Origin: an uncultured Clostridia bacterium
Lineage (GTDB): Bacteria > Bacillota > Clostridia > Oscillospirales > JAAYOS01
Reading direction: 5' to 3'
Assembly: GCA_946566645.1 (NCBI GenBank)
Contig: CAMNWZ010000006.1
Location: 1-32,139 of the forward strand
Length of the DNA stretch: 32,139 nucleotides
Shown: positions 25,005 through 31,610 of the stretch, piece by piece
Layout of the letters: every line of letters starts with the position of its first letter
Position numbering within the stretch: the first letter of the stretch is position 1
Position numbers and translations under genes: made by a program
Notes under the pieces: model-generated
What the model saw: only the letters and a program-made list of their open reading frames with translations
What the model was told of the DNA's origin: nothing
Database searches by the model: none

Positions 25005-25160
25005 TCAAACACTCACCTTAATTCTTTCTACAAAAGTGTCTTTGATTTTTTTGTTTAAATCTCGCATGTTTTTAAATTGTGTCACATCTATAGCGCCAAC
25101 CACTTCGCCATGAATTCTCTCGGGTAAATCTGTTGAAACAAATATAGCGTACTCATTCAA
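25005..25160 (-). CDS. 51-aa ORF overlapping the end of the R-M-linked gene; frameshifted tail or small protein
   Basis: A TTG at 25160, inside the GTTGAATGA stop region of the preceding gene, opens a 51-codon frame reading NEYAIFVSTDLPERIHGEVV and ending FVERIKVSV. The composition looks like real protein, and the frame extends further upstream without a stop to 25211. Two readings are possible: a separate small protein, or the true C-terminus of the 299-aa protein reached by a +1 shift within the A-rich stretch AAGAAAACGGCAAGAAGAAAG. A third frame starting at the overlapping ATG closes after 22 codons and is less likely. No motif is recognised. Confidence 0.45.
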   Translation of the reverse strand: MNEYAIFVSTDLPERIHGEVVGAIDVTQFKNMRDLNKKIKDTFVERIKVSV

Positions 25161-26052
25161 CAGCCTTCTTTCTTCTTGCCGTTTTCTTGGGCTTGTCCTT
25201 AACATCAGCATCCTCTGACTTAATTAGCTGTATTATTGCAAGAAGATCAATATAATTGTAATCCTCGTCGTCATCTTCGCTTTTCAATTTGATTACGGAA
25301 GGAGTAGTGTATTGACTATTGTGGACTTCATTGTCCGAATCGGCATTTGAAGCATTCCCCAGCTCTTGAAAAAAATCAAATGAATTTTTCAGCCCACTTA
25401 TCTTTGTTTTACCCTTATAGATTCCGATTAAAGAAACATTCCCTATAAACAAATCGTCCACATTATAAAGATTTTCAAATTCATTTTCAAAGGTAAGTGG
25501 GATTTTTATCAATACTTTTTCATTACTGTCCTTGATTTCGCCTTGCAGCTTATAGGAATAATCCTTAAACATCGAATTAAATAGATTATTAACATCAAGT
25601 CCGCCAGCTTCTGGTAAGCGCATACCCTTGAAAGAACCATTTGAAAATATTTTGACTGTTCTTAATTCCATTTCATTTTCCAAAGAAAGAGAAACATTAT
25701 CAATTCTGACAAGTTGTCCTTCCGTAAGACAACTAAAGTCCACAATGGTTTTGCATTTATCCATTACTTCACTCAATATAAGTGATTTAGTCATAGTTAC
25801 TTTGAAGTTTTCAAGAACCTTTTGAGAATCGGTTGATCCAGATTTAACATCTGCGCCAACCTCCGCATTAAATAATTTCAGAAACTTTGTACCCATTTTC
25901 GCCTGCAAATCCGCATTAAGAGTATCACCTTGATCCGTTTCAACGCTTTCATCTGTCTTAATGACATTACTTAACATCATTTTTATTTCATATACCTTCG
26001 AGAAGTTTAAATAATAAACATTAAACAGCAAATTTGTTATCCCCACAATCAC
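25153..26052 (-). CDS. Protein of unknown function linked to the R-M system
   Basis: This protein of up to 299 aa has no motif that I can assign firmly; the N-terminal YYLNFSKVYEIKMML and the later strand-rich region weakly suggest the DUF6414-like group, but this is a guess. It has no signal peptide or clear membrane helix. It ends in a Lys/Arg-rich tail (KPKKTARRKK) after an acidic DDDED stretch. GTG at 26052 lies three bases after the endonuclease stop; a TTG at 26031 (start LLFNVYYLN) is an alternative with a GGGGA just before it. The tight spacing means it is made from the R-M transcript, so it may act with that system, for example as an accessory defence protein. Confidence 0.75.
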   Translation of the reverse strand: MIVGITNLLFNVYYLNFSKVYEIKMMLSNVIKTDESVETDQGDTLNADLQAKMGTKFLKLFNAEVGADVKSGSTDSQKVLENFKVTMTKSLILSEVMDKCKTIVDFSCLTEGQLVRIDNVSLSLENEMELRTVKIFSNGSFKGMRLPEAGGLDVNNLFNSMFKDYSYKLQGEIKDSNEKVLIKIPLTFENEFENLYNVDDLFIGNVSLIGIYKGKTKISGLKNSFDFFQELGNASNADSDNEVHNSQYTTPSVIKLKSEDDDEDYNYIDLLAIIQLIKSEDADVKDKPKKTARRKKAVE

Positions 26053-26055
26053 ATA

Positions 26056-26871
26056 TTATTTTTTAGTAAATCCCTTATAACTGCCAAAACCGAGCATATA
26101 AGCAGCCATTGCGATTGCCAAATCTTCCGATTCAATATTCTGTTCACTCGCCATAGCTCTCAGCTCATCAATAACAGTATCATGCGGAACAATTGTACCT
26201 TCCAGTTCTTTGACTACCTTTTCGATAACAGACGGCAGTATCATACACATTTGATAAAAAGCATCTTCTTGCCCTGTTACTAAAGCATAAAATTGGTCAA
26301 GGCTTACTCTTCGAATAAGCTTATGGCCAACCTTTTTCTTATCAACGGTTGTTTCCCATTTGATATTTTGAGAACGCTGTGCAATCGCTTCTACCAAAAA
26401 GCAAGCACAATCGTCATCGTTTAACAACTGATTCTGCATTTTAATAAAGGTTTTACCAGCCGAAGCAGAGTTCATTGTGTTATGCTTGTTTTTCATTTCA
26501 ACATAAACGGTATGTACAATTCCGGCTTCAGGAATAGGGATGCCATCAGGATTCTCATAAATCACATCCCAACCACCTTCTTCACCATTTGGTGGAACAT
26601 GACAGTTTTTAATATACTGGAAAATTCGCTGATGGAAGTATCCAATATCGTTATTATTAGACTTATCTCTTTGGCGGAAGATTTCGTTGCTTACAATTTC
26701 TTCCCAAGATGATTGATATACGGTCTTGTCAAAGATCAACTTAATTGGATCAATGATATTTTTATTGAAGCGCTTTAAATCGAATGATTCCAGCTTTTCT
26801 CCATATTTTTCAATTGTCGCTTTGACATGATTTGTAAAATCTTCCTCTGAAATAAAAGTTAAATTCCACAT
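26056..26871 (-). CDS. Type II restriction endonuclease, Eco47II/Sau96I family
   Basis: This 271-aa protein matches the Eco47II family of type II endonucleases, whose characterised members cut GGNCC. The N-terminal FNKNIIDPIKLIFD segment, GYFHQRIF, and VPPNGEEGGWDVIYENP are characteristic. The PD-(D/E)xK-type centre is Asp102 in GWDVI with Glu125 and Lys127 in YVEMKNKHN. All three putative catalytic residues are intact, so the enzyme should be active. It starts one base after the methyltransferase stop codon, so it is made after the protecting enzyme from the same message. The low GC content and ATT/AAA-rich codons are unlike the host genes. Exact specificity is inferred from the family, not proven. 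Confidence 0.9.
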   Translation of the reverse strand: MWNLTFISEEDFTNHVKATIEKYGEKLESFDLKRFNKNIIDPIKLIFDKTVYQSSWEEIVSNEIFRQRDKSNNNDIGYFHQRIFQYIKNCHVPPNGEEGGWDVIYENPDGIPIPEAGIVHTVYVEMKNKHNTMNSASAGKTFIKMQNQLLNDDDCACFLVEAIAQRSQNIKWETTVDKKKVGHKLIRRVSLDQFYALVTGQEDAFYQMCMILPSVIEKVVKELEGTIVPHDTVIDELRAMASEQNIESEDLAIAMAAYMLGFGSYKGFTKK

Positions 26872-26872
26872 T

Positions 26873-28102
26873 TTATAGTTCCTCCAACGCTTCTTTTATT
26901 TTTATCGCAATGTCATATGCTAAATTTACAGGAACAGCATTTCCAACCTGCTTATACTGTTGTCCAATGCTCCCACAAAATTGCCAATCATCAGGAAAGC
27001 TCTGGCATCGTGCGTTTTCTCTAATTGTAAACGGACGAGGCTCCAATGGGTGGCAACGATCAGTTTGCTTTTGACTTGGAGAAGTCAGAACGGTAAGTGA
27101 TGGTTCATCTAAACTCAATCGTCTTAAAATTCCAGTTCTGCCACCTTCCATATGCCAACAGCTTTTCATATATTCTTTTGCAATGTCTTCGGGAATATCT
27201 CGCCAGTATCCTCCGGGAGGAACAAGCTCAAATATTTTTCGTTTATATTCAGAGTAGGAAGCACCTTCACTTTTCGGACAGTCAAGCAAAACATCTCGGA
27301 GAACTGGTTTATACTTATGGGGAGCAGGAAATTCAAAAAACATTCTATCTTTCAAATCATTGCGAATGCCTATCGTAATAAGTCGTTCCCGCTTTTGTGC
27401 AACCCCATAATCCCAAGCATTTAGTACCTTTTTTTGAATAGTGTATCCCGTACTCTCAAAAATGTCTGTAATCGTTTTATAGGTGCGTCCTTTGTCGTGT
27501 GTAAGCAACCCTCTCACATTCTCAAATAAAAACATTTTGGGCTGTAATTGCTCTAAAAATTTAGCGTAATGATAAAAAAGAGTTCCACGAGCATCCTCTA
27601 ATCCTAGCCGTTTTCCTGCATAAGAAAAACTTTGACACGGAGCACCACCGGAGAGCAAATCGAGCTCACCCTCAGCAAGACCAAAATATTCCTTCAAATC
27701 CAGACAAGAAATATTAGCTATATCATCATTAATAACACGCCAATTTGGACGATTACATTTCAGCGTGTCAGAAGCGTCTTTATCAAATTCAATGAGCCCT
27801 AAAGTCTCAAATCCGGCTTTTTCAATGCCAAGCGCCAATCCGCCTGCACCAGCAAACAATTCTATCGTTGTGAAAGTTTTAGGAATAGTTTCTTCGTGCT
27901 GGTCTTGGGTGATCTCAATAATATCTCCAATATTGCATTGCAATGCAGCACATATTTTTTCAATGCTTTCAAATGAAATCGTCTCATTCTTGCCCATTCG
28001 AGCCATCACATTGAAACTAATGCCCGCTGCTTCTTTAAGCTCTGTTTTATTCATATTTCTATCTATAAGAAGTTTCCACAAGTTATTATAGCAAACAGCC
28101 AC
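26873..28102 (-). CDS. DNA (cytosine-5) methyltransferase with N-terminal HTH domain
   Basis: This 409-aa protein fuses a Cro/C1-type helix-turn-helix domain (about residues 8-64: NKTELKEAAGISFNVMARMG) to a full C5-cytosine methyltransferase. Methyltransferase motifs are I FAGAGGLALG (83-92), IV GGAPCQSFS with catalytic Cys156, VI ENVRGL with Glu194, VIII QKRER (236-240) and X GNAVP near the C-terminus, with a short target-recognition region between VIII and IX. The HTH domain probably represses its own promoter, as in M.MspI- or M.EcoRII-like enzymes. Translation starts at GTG, six bases after GGAGGT. The endonuclease gene follows directly. Confidence 0.95.
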   Translation of the reverse strand: MAVCYNNLWKLLIDRNMNKTELKEAAGISFNVMARMGKNETISFESIEKICAALQCNIGDIIEITQDQHEETIPKTFTTIELFAGAGGLALGIEKAGFETLGLIEFDKDASDTLKCNRPNWRVINDDIANISCLDLKEYFGLAEGELDLLSGGAPCQSFSYAGKRLGLEDARGTLFYHYAKFLEQLQPKMFLFENVRGLLTHDKGRTYKTITDIFESTGYTIQKKVLNAWDYGVAQKRERLITIGIRNDLKDRMFFEFPAPHKYKPVLRDVLLDCPKSEGASYSEYKRKIFELVPPGGYWRDIPEDIAKEYMKSCWHMEGGRTGILRRLSLDEPSLTVLTSPSQKQTDRCHPLEPRPFTIRENARCQSFPDDWQFCGSIGQQYKQVGNAVPVNLAYDIAIKIKEALEEL

Positions 28103-28153
28103 AACATTACCTCCATATCGCCAAACTCAAAAACACAAAATTGGGTCATCTGT

Positions 28154-28182
28154 ATAATACCATATTTTCGCCGAATAATCAA
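28154..28182 (-). promoter_or_regulatory. sigma-A promoter for the R-M operon
   Basis: On the minus strand TTGATT (28182-28177) and TATTAT (28159-28154) are separated by 17 nt, about 50 nt before the GTG start of the methyltransferase. The HTH domain of that protein is the obvious candidate regulator. No clear palindromic operator is seen in the 259-nt gap. Confidence 0.82.
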
Positions 28183-28302
28183 CAGTTCTCACGATTTCGT
28201 TAGAAATTCTTTTTTTCAATGACGATTGTGCTAAAGCAAAAGACAGATGCCTAATTGCTGGAAACAAAGCGCCCTATTTCGAGCCTCTTAAAACGAGTAA
28301 AA

Positions 28303-28334
28303 ATGGCGGATAAGGAGTTATCCCTATCCGCCAT
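28303..28334 (-). terminator. intrinsic terminator after tnpV
   Basis: A perfect 10-bp stem (ATGGCGGATA, 28303-28312, with 28325-28334) is followed on the minus strand by TTTTTA. It separates the mobilization genes from the R-M promoter about 120 nt further on. The loop contains a second short stem, GGATAA/TTATCC, an alternative fold. Confidence 0.85.
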
Positions 28335-28361
28335 AGTTTTGCACTTGTGTATCACATTGCT

Positions 28362-28739
28362 TTATTTTATTATGATTTCTTCATTTACAATCTCCATCGC
28401 CCTGCTACGAATGTTGTTCATCCTGCAAACCCATTCCATCTGATTTTCCGCTTTTAGCTGTTCGGTCACGCCCTCACGATTTGCTATCTGTTCTATTAGC
28501 CGAAGAAACATATCTTCCGCCTGCTTGTCAATATCCGCAAGATAACTGTTCAGCTTACCGCTTGTGAGCAGATTGGTGTAAAGCACCTTGCGGTGCTGTT
28601 TGAGATAGTGCAAATGCCGCTGTCCCCACACTCCAATGGGCTTGTTTTCTTTTTCGGCGGGTAAGGACAGACAGGGGAGATTATACTCTCCTTGCCGTAC
28701 ATAAGTGCCGCCCATTTCTTCAAAAATCGTCTTTGCCAT
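28362..28739 (-). CDS. TnpV-family transposon-encoded protein
   Basis: This 125-aa protein matches the TnpV family, small soluble proteins of unknown mechanism found in clostridial mobilizable elements of the Tn4451/IME type. The typical core is RQGEYNLPCLSLPAE followed by GVWGQRHLHYLKQHRKVLYTNLLTSGKL. It has an AGGAGG site and lies 24 nt after the relaxase gene, so both are made from one message, closed by the terminator downstream. Its role in mobilization is not known. Confidence 0.85.
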   Translation of the reverse strand: MAKTIFEEMGGTYVRQGEYNLPCLSLPAEKENKPIGVWGQRHLHYLKQHRKVLYTNLLTSGKLNSYLADIDKQAEDMFLRLIEQIANREGVTEQLKAENQMEWVCRMNNIRSRAMEIVNEEIIIK

Positions 28740-28763
28740 TTTGTTTGCCTCCTGAAAATTGAT

Positions 28764-29924
28764 TTATCTTGAGCGTGCATGATCACGCTTTTGACCCTTG
28801 AGATTTCTCGCCTGTTCAAGCAGGCTGTCTATCTGTTTGTGTCCGAACACTCTGCGGAGCAGTGAATAGTCTTTGTTTTCAGCCCTCAGTCTTGTGTTTT
28901 CTTCGGTAAGCTTACCGTTGATTTTTGAGAGCTTCTCGTTTTCCCGATACAGATTTGCGTTTGTGATATTCAGCCTGTTATAGCTGTCTATCGCCTTGAA
29001 ATACCGTGCGAATAAGGTTTTTATCAGCGATTTCAATTTGGCTATAAGCGGCTCAACAAACTTTGCCTTATAGCTTCTTGCCGACATCATTGCAGTCGGC
29101 TCAGGGAGCTGATACTCAGGCTCGTTCATGATACTTTCATCCAGCTTCTTCAACGCTCTTTCGCCGTTATCAAAATTTTCGATACGGTCAGCCATCACAC
29201 GGAACTCATCTTTTTTCTCGGCGAGTTTATCTTCAAGAGCGTTGATTTCCTTCTCCCGTTCCTGCTTTTTGTAGTCCAAAACGGACAGATGTTTTTCGTG
29301 CGTACCCTTGTGTTCCCACTCGATTCCGTGGCGTTCCATCACGGCGGCAAGCTGTTCTTTTTCGGATTGTACCCATTGATTCCACTCGGTATCGCCACGG
29401 CTTCCGCCCTTGAATCCCTGCGCCGCAAGTGCCTGTTTCAGCGATACACGGGTATCAAGTCCACGCTTGCTGCCGGTGGTGAAGGGAACAAAATCAATGT
29501 GCAGATGCGGCGTTGCCTCGTCCATATGCAGATGTGCTGAGAACACTTTTAACCGAGGATTGCGATCCTGAAATCCACGATAGTATTCATCCAGCAGCTC
29601 CCTTGCAAGCGTCCCATTTTCGCTTTCAGCACTCATATTTTCCTTATCGCCTATCTGCAAAATCAATTCGTGAAACGGTTTTTCCTGCTTGGAACTGCGG
29701 ATTTTTTCATAGTAGTTTTCTATTTTTCTATCGGCTCTCGTCTGCTTGTCATTGTATCTTTTAAGTGCCTCATCAAACAATCGGTGATACACTTCCTTGA
29801 TGTTCTCATTGCAGTAATCTATATTAAGATGAGTTCGGCTCGGATCTACATTTTCAGCTTTAAATTTACGGCTGTTGTGATTTACAGAGCCTTTCCCGAC
29901 CATTGCGCTTATTGTTCTTTTCAT
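28764..29924 (-). CDS. MobV-family relaxase (Pre/Mob)
   Basis: This 386-aa protein is a MobV relaxase, which nicks one strand at oriT and leads it into the recipient. The N-terminal block has HNSRKF (16-21) and the conserved NVDPSRTHLNIDY; the metal-binding motif HLHMDEATPHLHIDF holds His133, His140 and His142. The C-terminal half is a long charged coiled coil (about 210-375), as in pMV158 MobM and other Pre proteins. The ATG follows GGAGGTG. It sits directly downstream of a hairpin-rich spacer that is the likely oriT, and upstream of tnpV. Confidence 0.95.
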   Translation of the reverse strand: MKRTISAMVGKGSVNHNSRKFKAENVDPSRTHLNIDYCNENIKEVYHRLFDEALKRYNDKQTRADRKIENYYEKIRSSKQEKPFHELILQIGDKENMSAESENGTLARELLDEYYRGFQDRNPRLKVFSAHLHMDEATPHLHIDFVPFTTGSKRGLDTRVSLKQALAAQGFKGGSRGDTEWNQWVQSEKEQLAAVMERHGIEWEHKGTHEKHLSVLDYKKQEREKEINALEDKLAEKKDEFRVMADRIENFDNGERALKKLDESIMNEPEYQLPEPTAMMSARSYKAKFVEPLIAKLKSLIKTLFARYFKAIDSYNRLNITNANLYRENEKLSKINGKLTEENTRLRAENKDYSLLRRVFGHKQIDSLLEQARNLKGQKRDHARSR

Positions 29925-29968
29925 AAGTTACACCTCCAATCTCTTAAAGATAGTTCTTCCTCGGTTCT

Positions 29969-30176
29969 GTTACTCTTGTCAAGAGTAACGCAAAAGCACT
30001 TTTGACAGGCAAGCCTATCAAAAATGCAACCTGCAAGCAGGTTTTGCGCTCTCCGAGGGGCAAAGAACAACCTTTGAAAAGGTGCTCTCTGCACTCTCCA
30101 CCAAACTTTATTACTTCCCGAAAAAGGAAGATTGCAAGGTTGCAGATGTGCCTGCCTTTGCAATGTTGCAACCTTG
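29969..30176. other. candidate origin of transfer (cluster of hairpins)
   Basis: The 259-nt gap between repA and the relaxase gene holds five inverted repeats: GTTACTCTT/AAGAGTAAC (29969-29989), TTTTGACAGGC/GCCTATCAAAA (30000-30023, one mismatch), AACCTGC/GCAGGTT (30028-30043), ACCTTT/AAAGGT (in the CCTTTGAAAAGG stretch near 30070-30085), and CAAGGTTGCA/TGCAACCTTG (30135-30176). MobV relaxases nick in short hairpin arrays just upstream of their own gene, which fits this position. Which hairpin contains the nick site is unknown. No protein-like ORF is convincing here. Confidence 0.6.
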
Positions 30177-30183
30177 AAAAACT

Positions 30184-31146
30184 TCACTCTGTTTTTTCGG
30201 GAAGCCGCCAGTACCACTGACTGCCCTCTTTAACCGATTGGACATTCAGTGCTTTCTTTGCTTCGTCCAGCACACGCTTTGAAATTCCCATCGCCTGTGC
30301 TTTTCTCAGCAACGCTTGCTGCGGGTATTTGTCCTTTGAAAGATACTCAAGAATTAAATTTTCTGCCTGTTCTGATTTCTTTTCCTTTGGAATACCGCTG
30401 AGTAAATCATCAACCGAGATATCGTAATGACCAAGCCAGCTGAATCCGTTTTCCTTATCCAGTTCGAAGGCAATCGCTTCACCTTCGGGTGCAAGGGAAG
30501 ACTTATCCTGTACCATCACTCGCACCTGCGGATTGTCTTTAATTCTCCCGACAATCAGAACGCTTCTTGCCGAAGCCTGAAAGTCAATCGAACCAAGTCC
30601 ACGGTAAGAGGATTTATTCCCGTTTCCTTTATTCATATGACCGACAAGCAAAATGGCACAGTCATATTTTTCTGCGATTCGTCCCAGCTGCGCCATCACA
30701 TTGCGGACTTCATTGGCATTGTTCATATTGATATTCGCACCGACATAGGCTTGTATCGGGTCAAGTATCATTACTCTTGCACCGACCTCTATAATTGCTT
30801 TTTCTATTCGCTCGTCCAGCATACCGAGTGCGGCTTCCGATTCGTCTATCACTTTGATTTGCGTACAGTCCGCCTCAGCGGATTCCAATCTCGGCTTGAT
30901 GGTATCTTCCAGTCCGTCCTCGGCAGTTTGATAGATAATTTTTACAGGCTCACGCTCAGTATTGTCATAGGGCAGCGCCTCTCCTTTCGAGAGAAGCGCC
31001 GCAAGTCTTAAAGCCAAAGTTGTTTTGCCCTCGCCGGGATCGCCCTGAATGATTGTGATTTTCCCGTATGGGATATATGGATACCAAAGCCAATTCACTT
31101 CCTTGCTTTGGACTTCATCCATACTGATGATTTTAAGTTCAGCCAT
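30184..31146 (-). CDS. RepA-like AAA ATPase (RecA-fold helicase-type)
   Basis: This 320-aa protein is a RecA-fold ATPase of the kind annotated as RepA/AAA_25 in mobile elements. Walker A is GDPGEGKTT (35-43) and Walker B VMILDPIQAYVG lies near 150; a GHMNKG stretch with Ser/Arg-rich residues follows, as in hexameric RepA helicases. The C-terminal 80 residues form a small winged-helix-like part. It probably helps replication or maintenance of the excised circle. The ATG overlaps the stop of the preceding 48-aa ORF by 8 nt. Confidence 0.85.
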   Translation of the reverse strand: MAELKIISMDEVQSKEVNWLWYPYIPYGKITIIQGDPGEGKTTLALRLAALLSKGEALPYDNTEREPVKIIYQTAEDGLEDTIKPRLESAEADCTQIKVIDESEAALGMLDERIEKAIIEVGARVMILDPIQAYVGANINMNNANEVRNVMAQLGRIAEKYDCAILLVGHMNKGNGNKSSYRGLGSIDFQASARSVLIVGRIKDNPQVRVMVQDKSSLAPEGEAIAFELDKENGFSWLGHYDISVDDLLSGIPKEKKSEQAENLILEYLSKDKYPQQALLRKAQAMGISKRVLDEAKKALNVQSVKEGSQWYWRLPEKTE

Positions 31147-31285
31147 TCATACCACCGCCTTTCAGAAGAAAAGCATTGATATTTCCGTTTTGATTGGTTA
31201 TACTGTAATTAGTTACATGGAGTGACTGCCTGTCATCTGCGCCAACAGATGTGTTACAGGCGGTCATTTCTTTTTGTCTATTCAT
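31139..31285 (-). CDS. 48-aa ORF between mobC and repA
   Basis: An open frame of 48 codons starts at ATG 31285 behind a strong AAGGAGAGG site, reads NRQKEMTACNTSVGADDRQS and ends in FLLKGGGMNG. Its start overlaps the end of the upstream mobC-like gene by 8 nt and its stop overlaps the repA start by 8 nt, a chain typical of translational coupling. No domain is recognised. The coding DNA also contains a strong hairpin (31224-31265). It may be a real small protein or a leader that times repA translation. Confidence 0.6.
   Translation of the reverse strand: MNRQKEMTACNTSVGADDRQSLHVTNYSITNQNGNINAFLLKGGGMNG
31224..31265. repeat. two-tier hairpin inside the 48-aa ORF
   Basis: GACTGCCTGT pairs with ACAGGCGGTC (one mismatched pair), and inside it ATCTG pairs with CAGAT around a six-base loop. 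It lies just upstream of repA on the minus strand, so it could control repA translation or act as a replication or binding site. There is no U-tract. Confidence 0.5.
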
Positions 31286-31610
31286 TCTGTTCCTCTCCTT
31301 TCAAGCCGCCGAGAATAACGGCAATCATCTCAATAACATCAAGCAGCTCGTCATCGATACAGCTTCCCGTTTCAATGCGTTGCAATTCTACAAGCACACC
31401 GGCAAGCTGATTCCGCAAGGCTTTGAAAACCCTCGGGCTTCCCTGCACAACGATATCTCTGTGCGTAAGCCGTCTTGTGATATAGTCCTGCTTGGTCAGT
31501 CCTGAAAGCTGCACATAGCGTTCGATTTGTTCATTTTCTTCCGGCGATACACGAAACGCTATAGTTTTGCTTCTCCACCGATTGTGATTGTCACAGTTTT
31601 TAGCTGACAT
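31278..31610 (-). CDS. mobC: MobC-like ribbon-helix-helix relaxosome protein
   Basis: This 110-aa protein has the shape of plasmid mobilization relaxosome proteins: an N-terminal ribbon-helix-helix (RSKTIAFRVSPEENEQIERYV, then SGLTKQDYITRRL) and a C-terminal helix pair. Such proteins bind oriT and help the relaxase. The start MSAKNC is chosen because GGGGTG lies six bases before it, and its ATG overlaps the integrase stop by 11 nt. A longer in-frame version would lie wholly inside the integrase gene. The gene is coupled to the integrase upstream and to the 48-aa ORF downstream. Confidence 0.82.
   Translation of the reverse strand: MSAKNCDNHNRWRSKTIAFRVSPEENEQIERYVQLSGLTKQDYITRRLTHRDIVVQGSPRVFKALRNQLAGVLVELQRIETGSCIDDELLDVIEMIAVILGGLKGEEQNE

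Noticed and set aside
29921-30217. Short frames on both strands in the repA-relaxase gap
   Set aside because: They arise from inverted-repeat sequence, have no convincing RBS, and the hairpins explain the region better.
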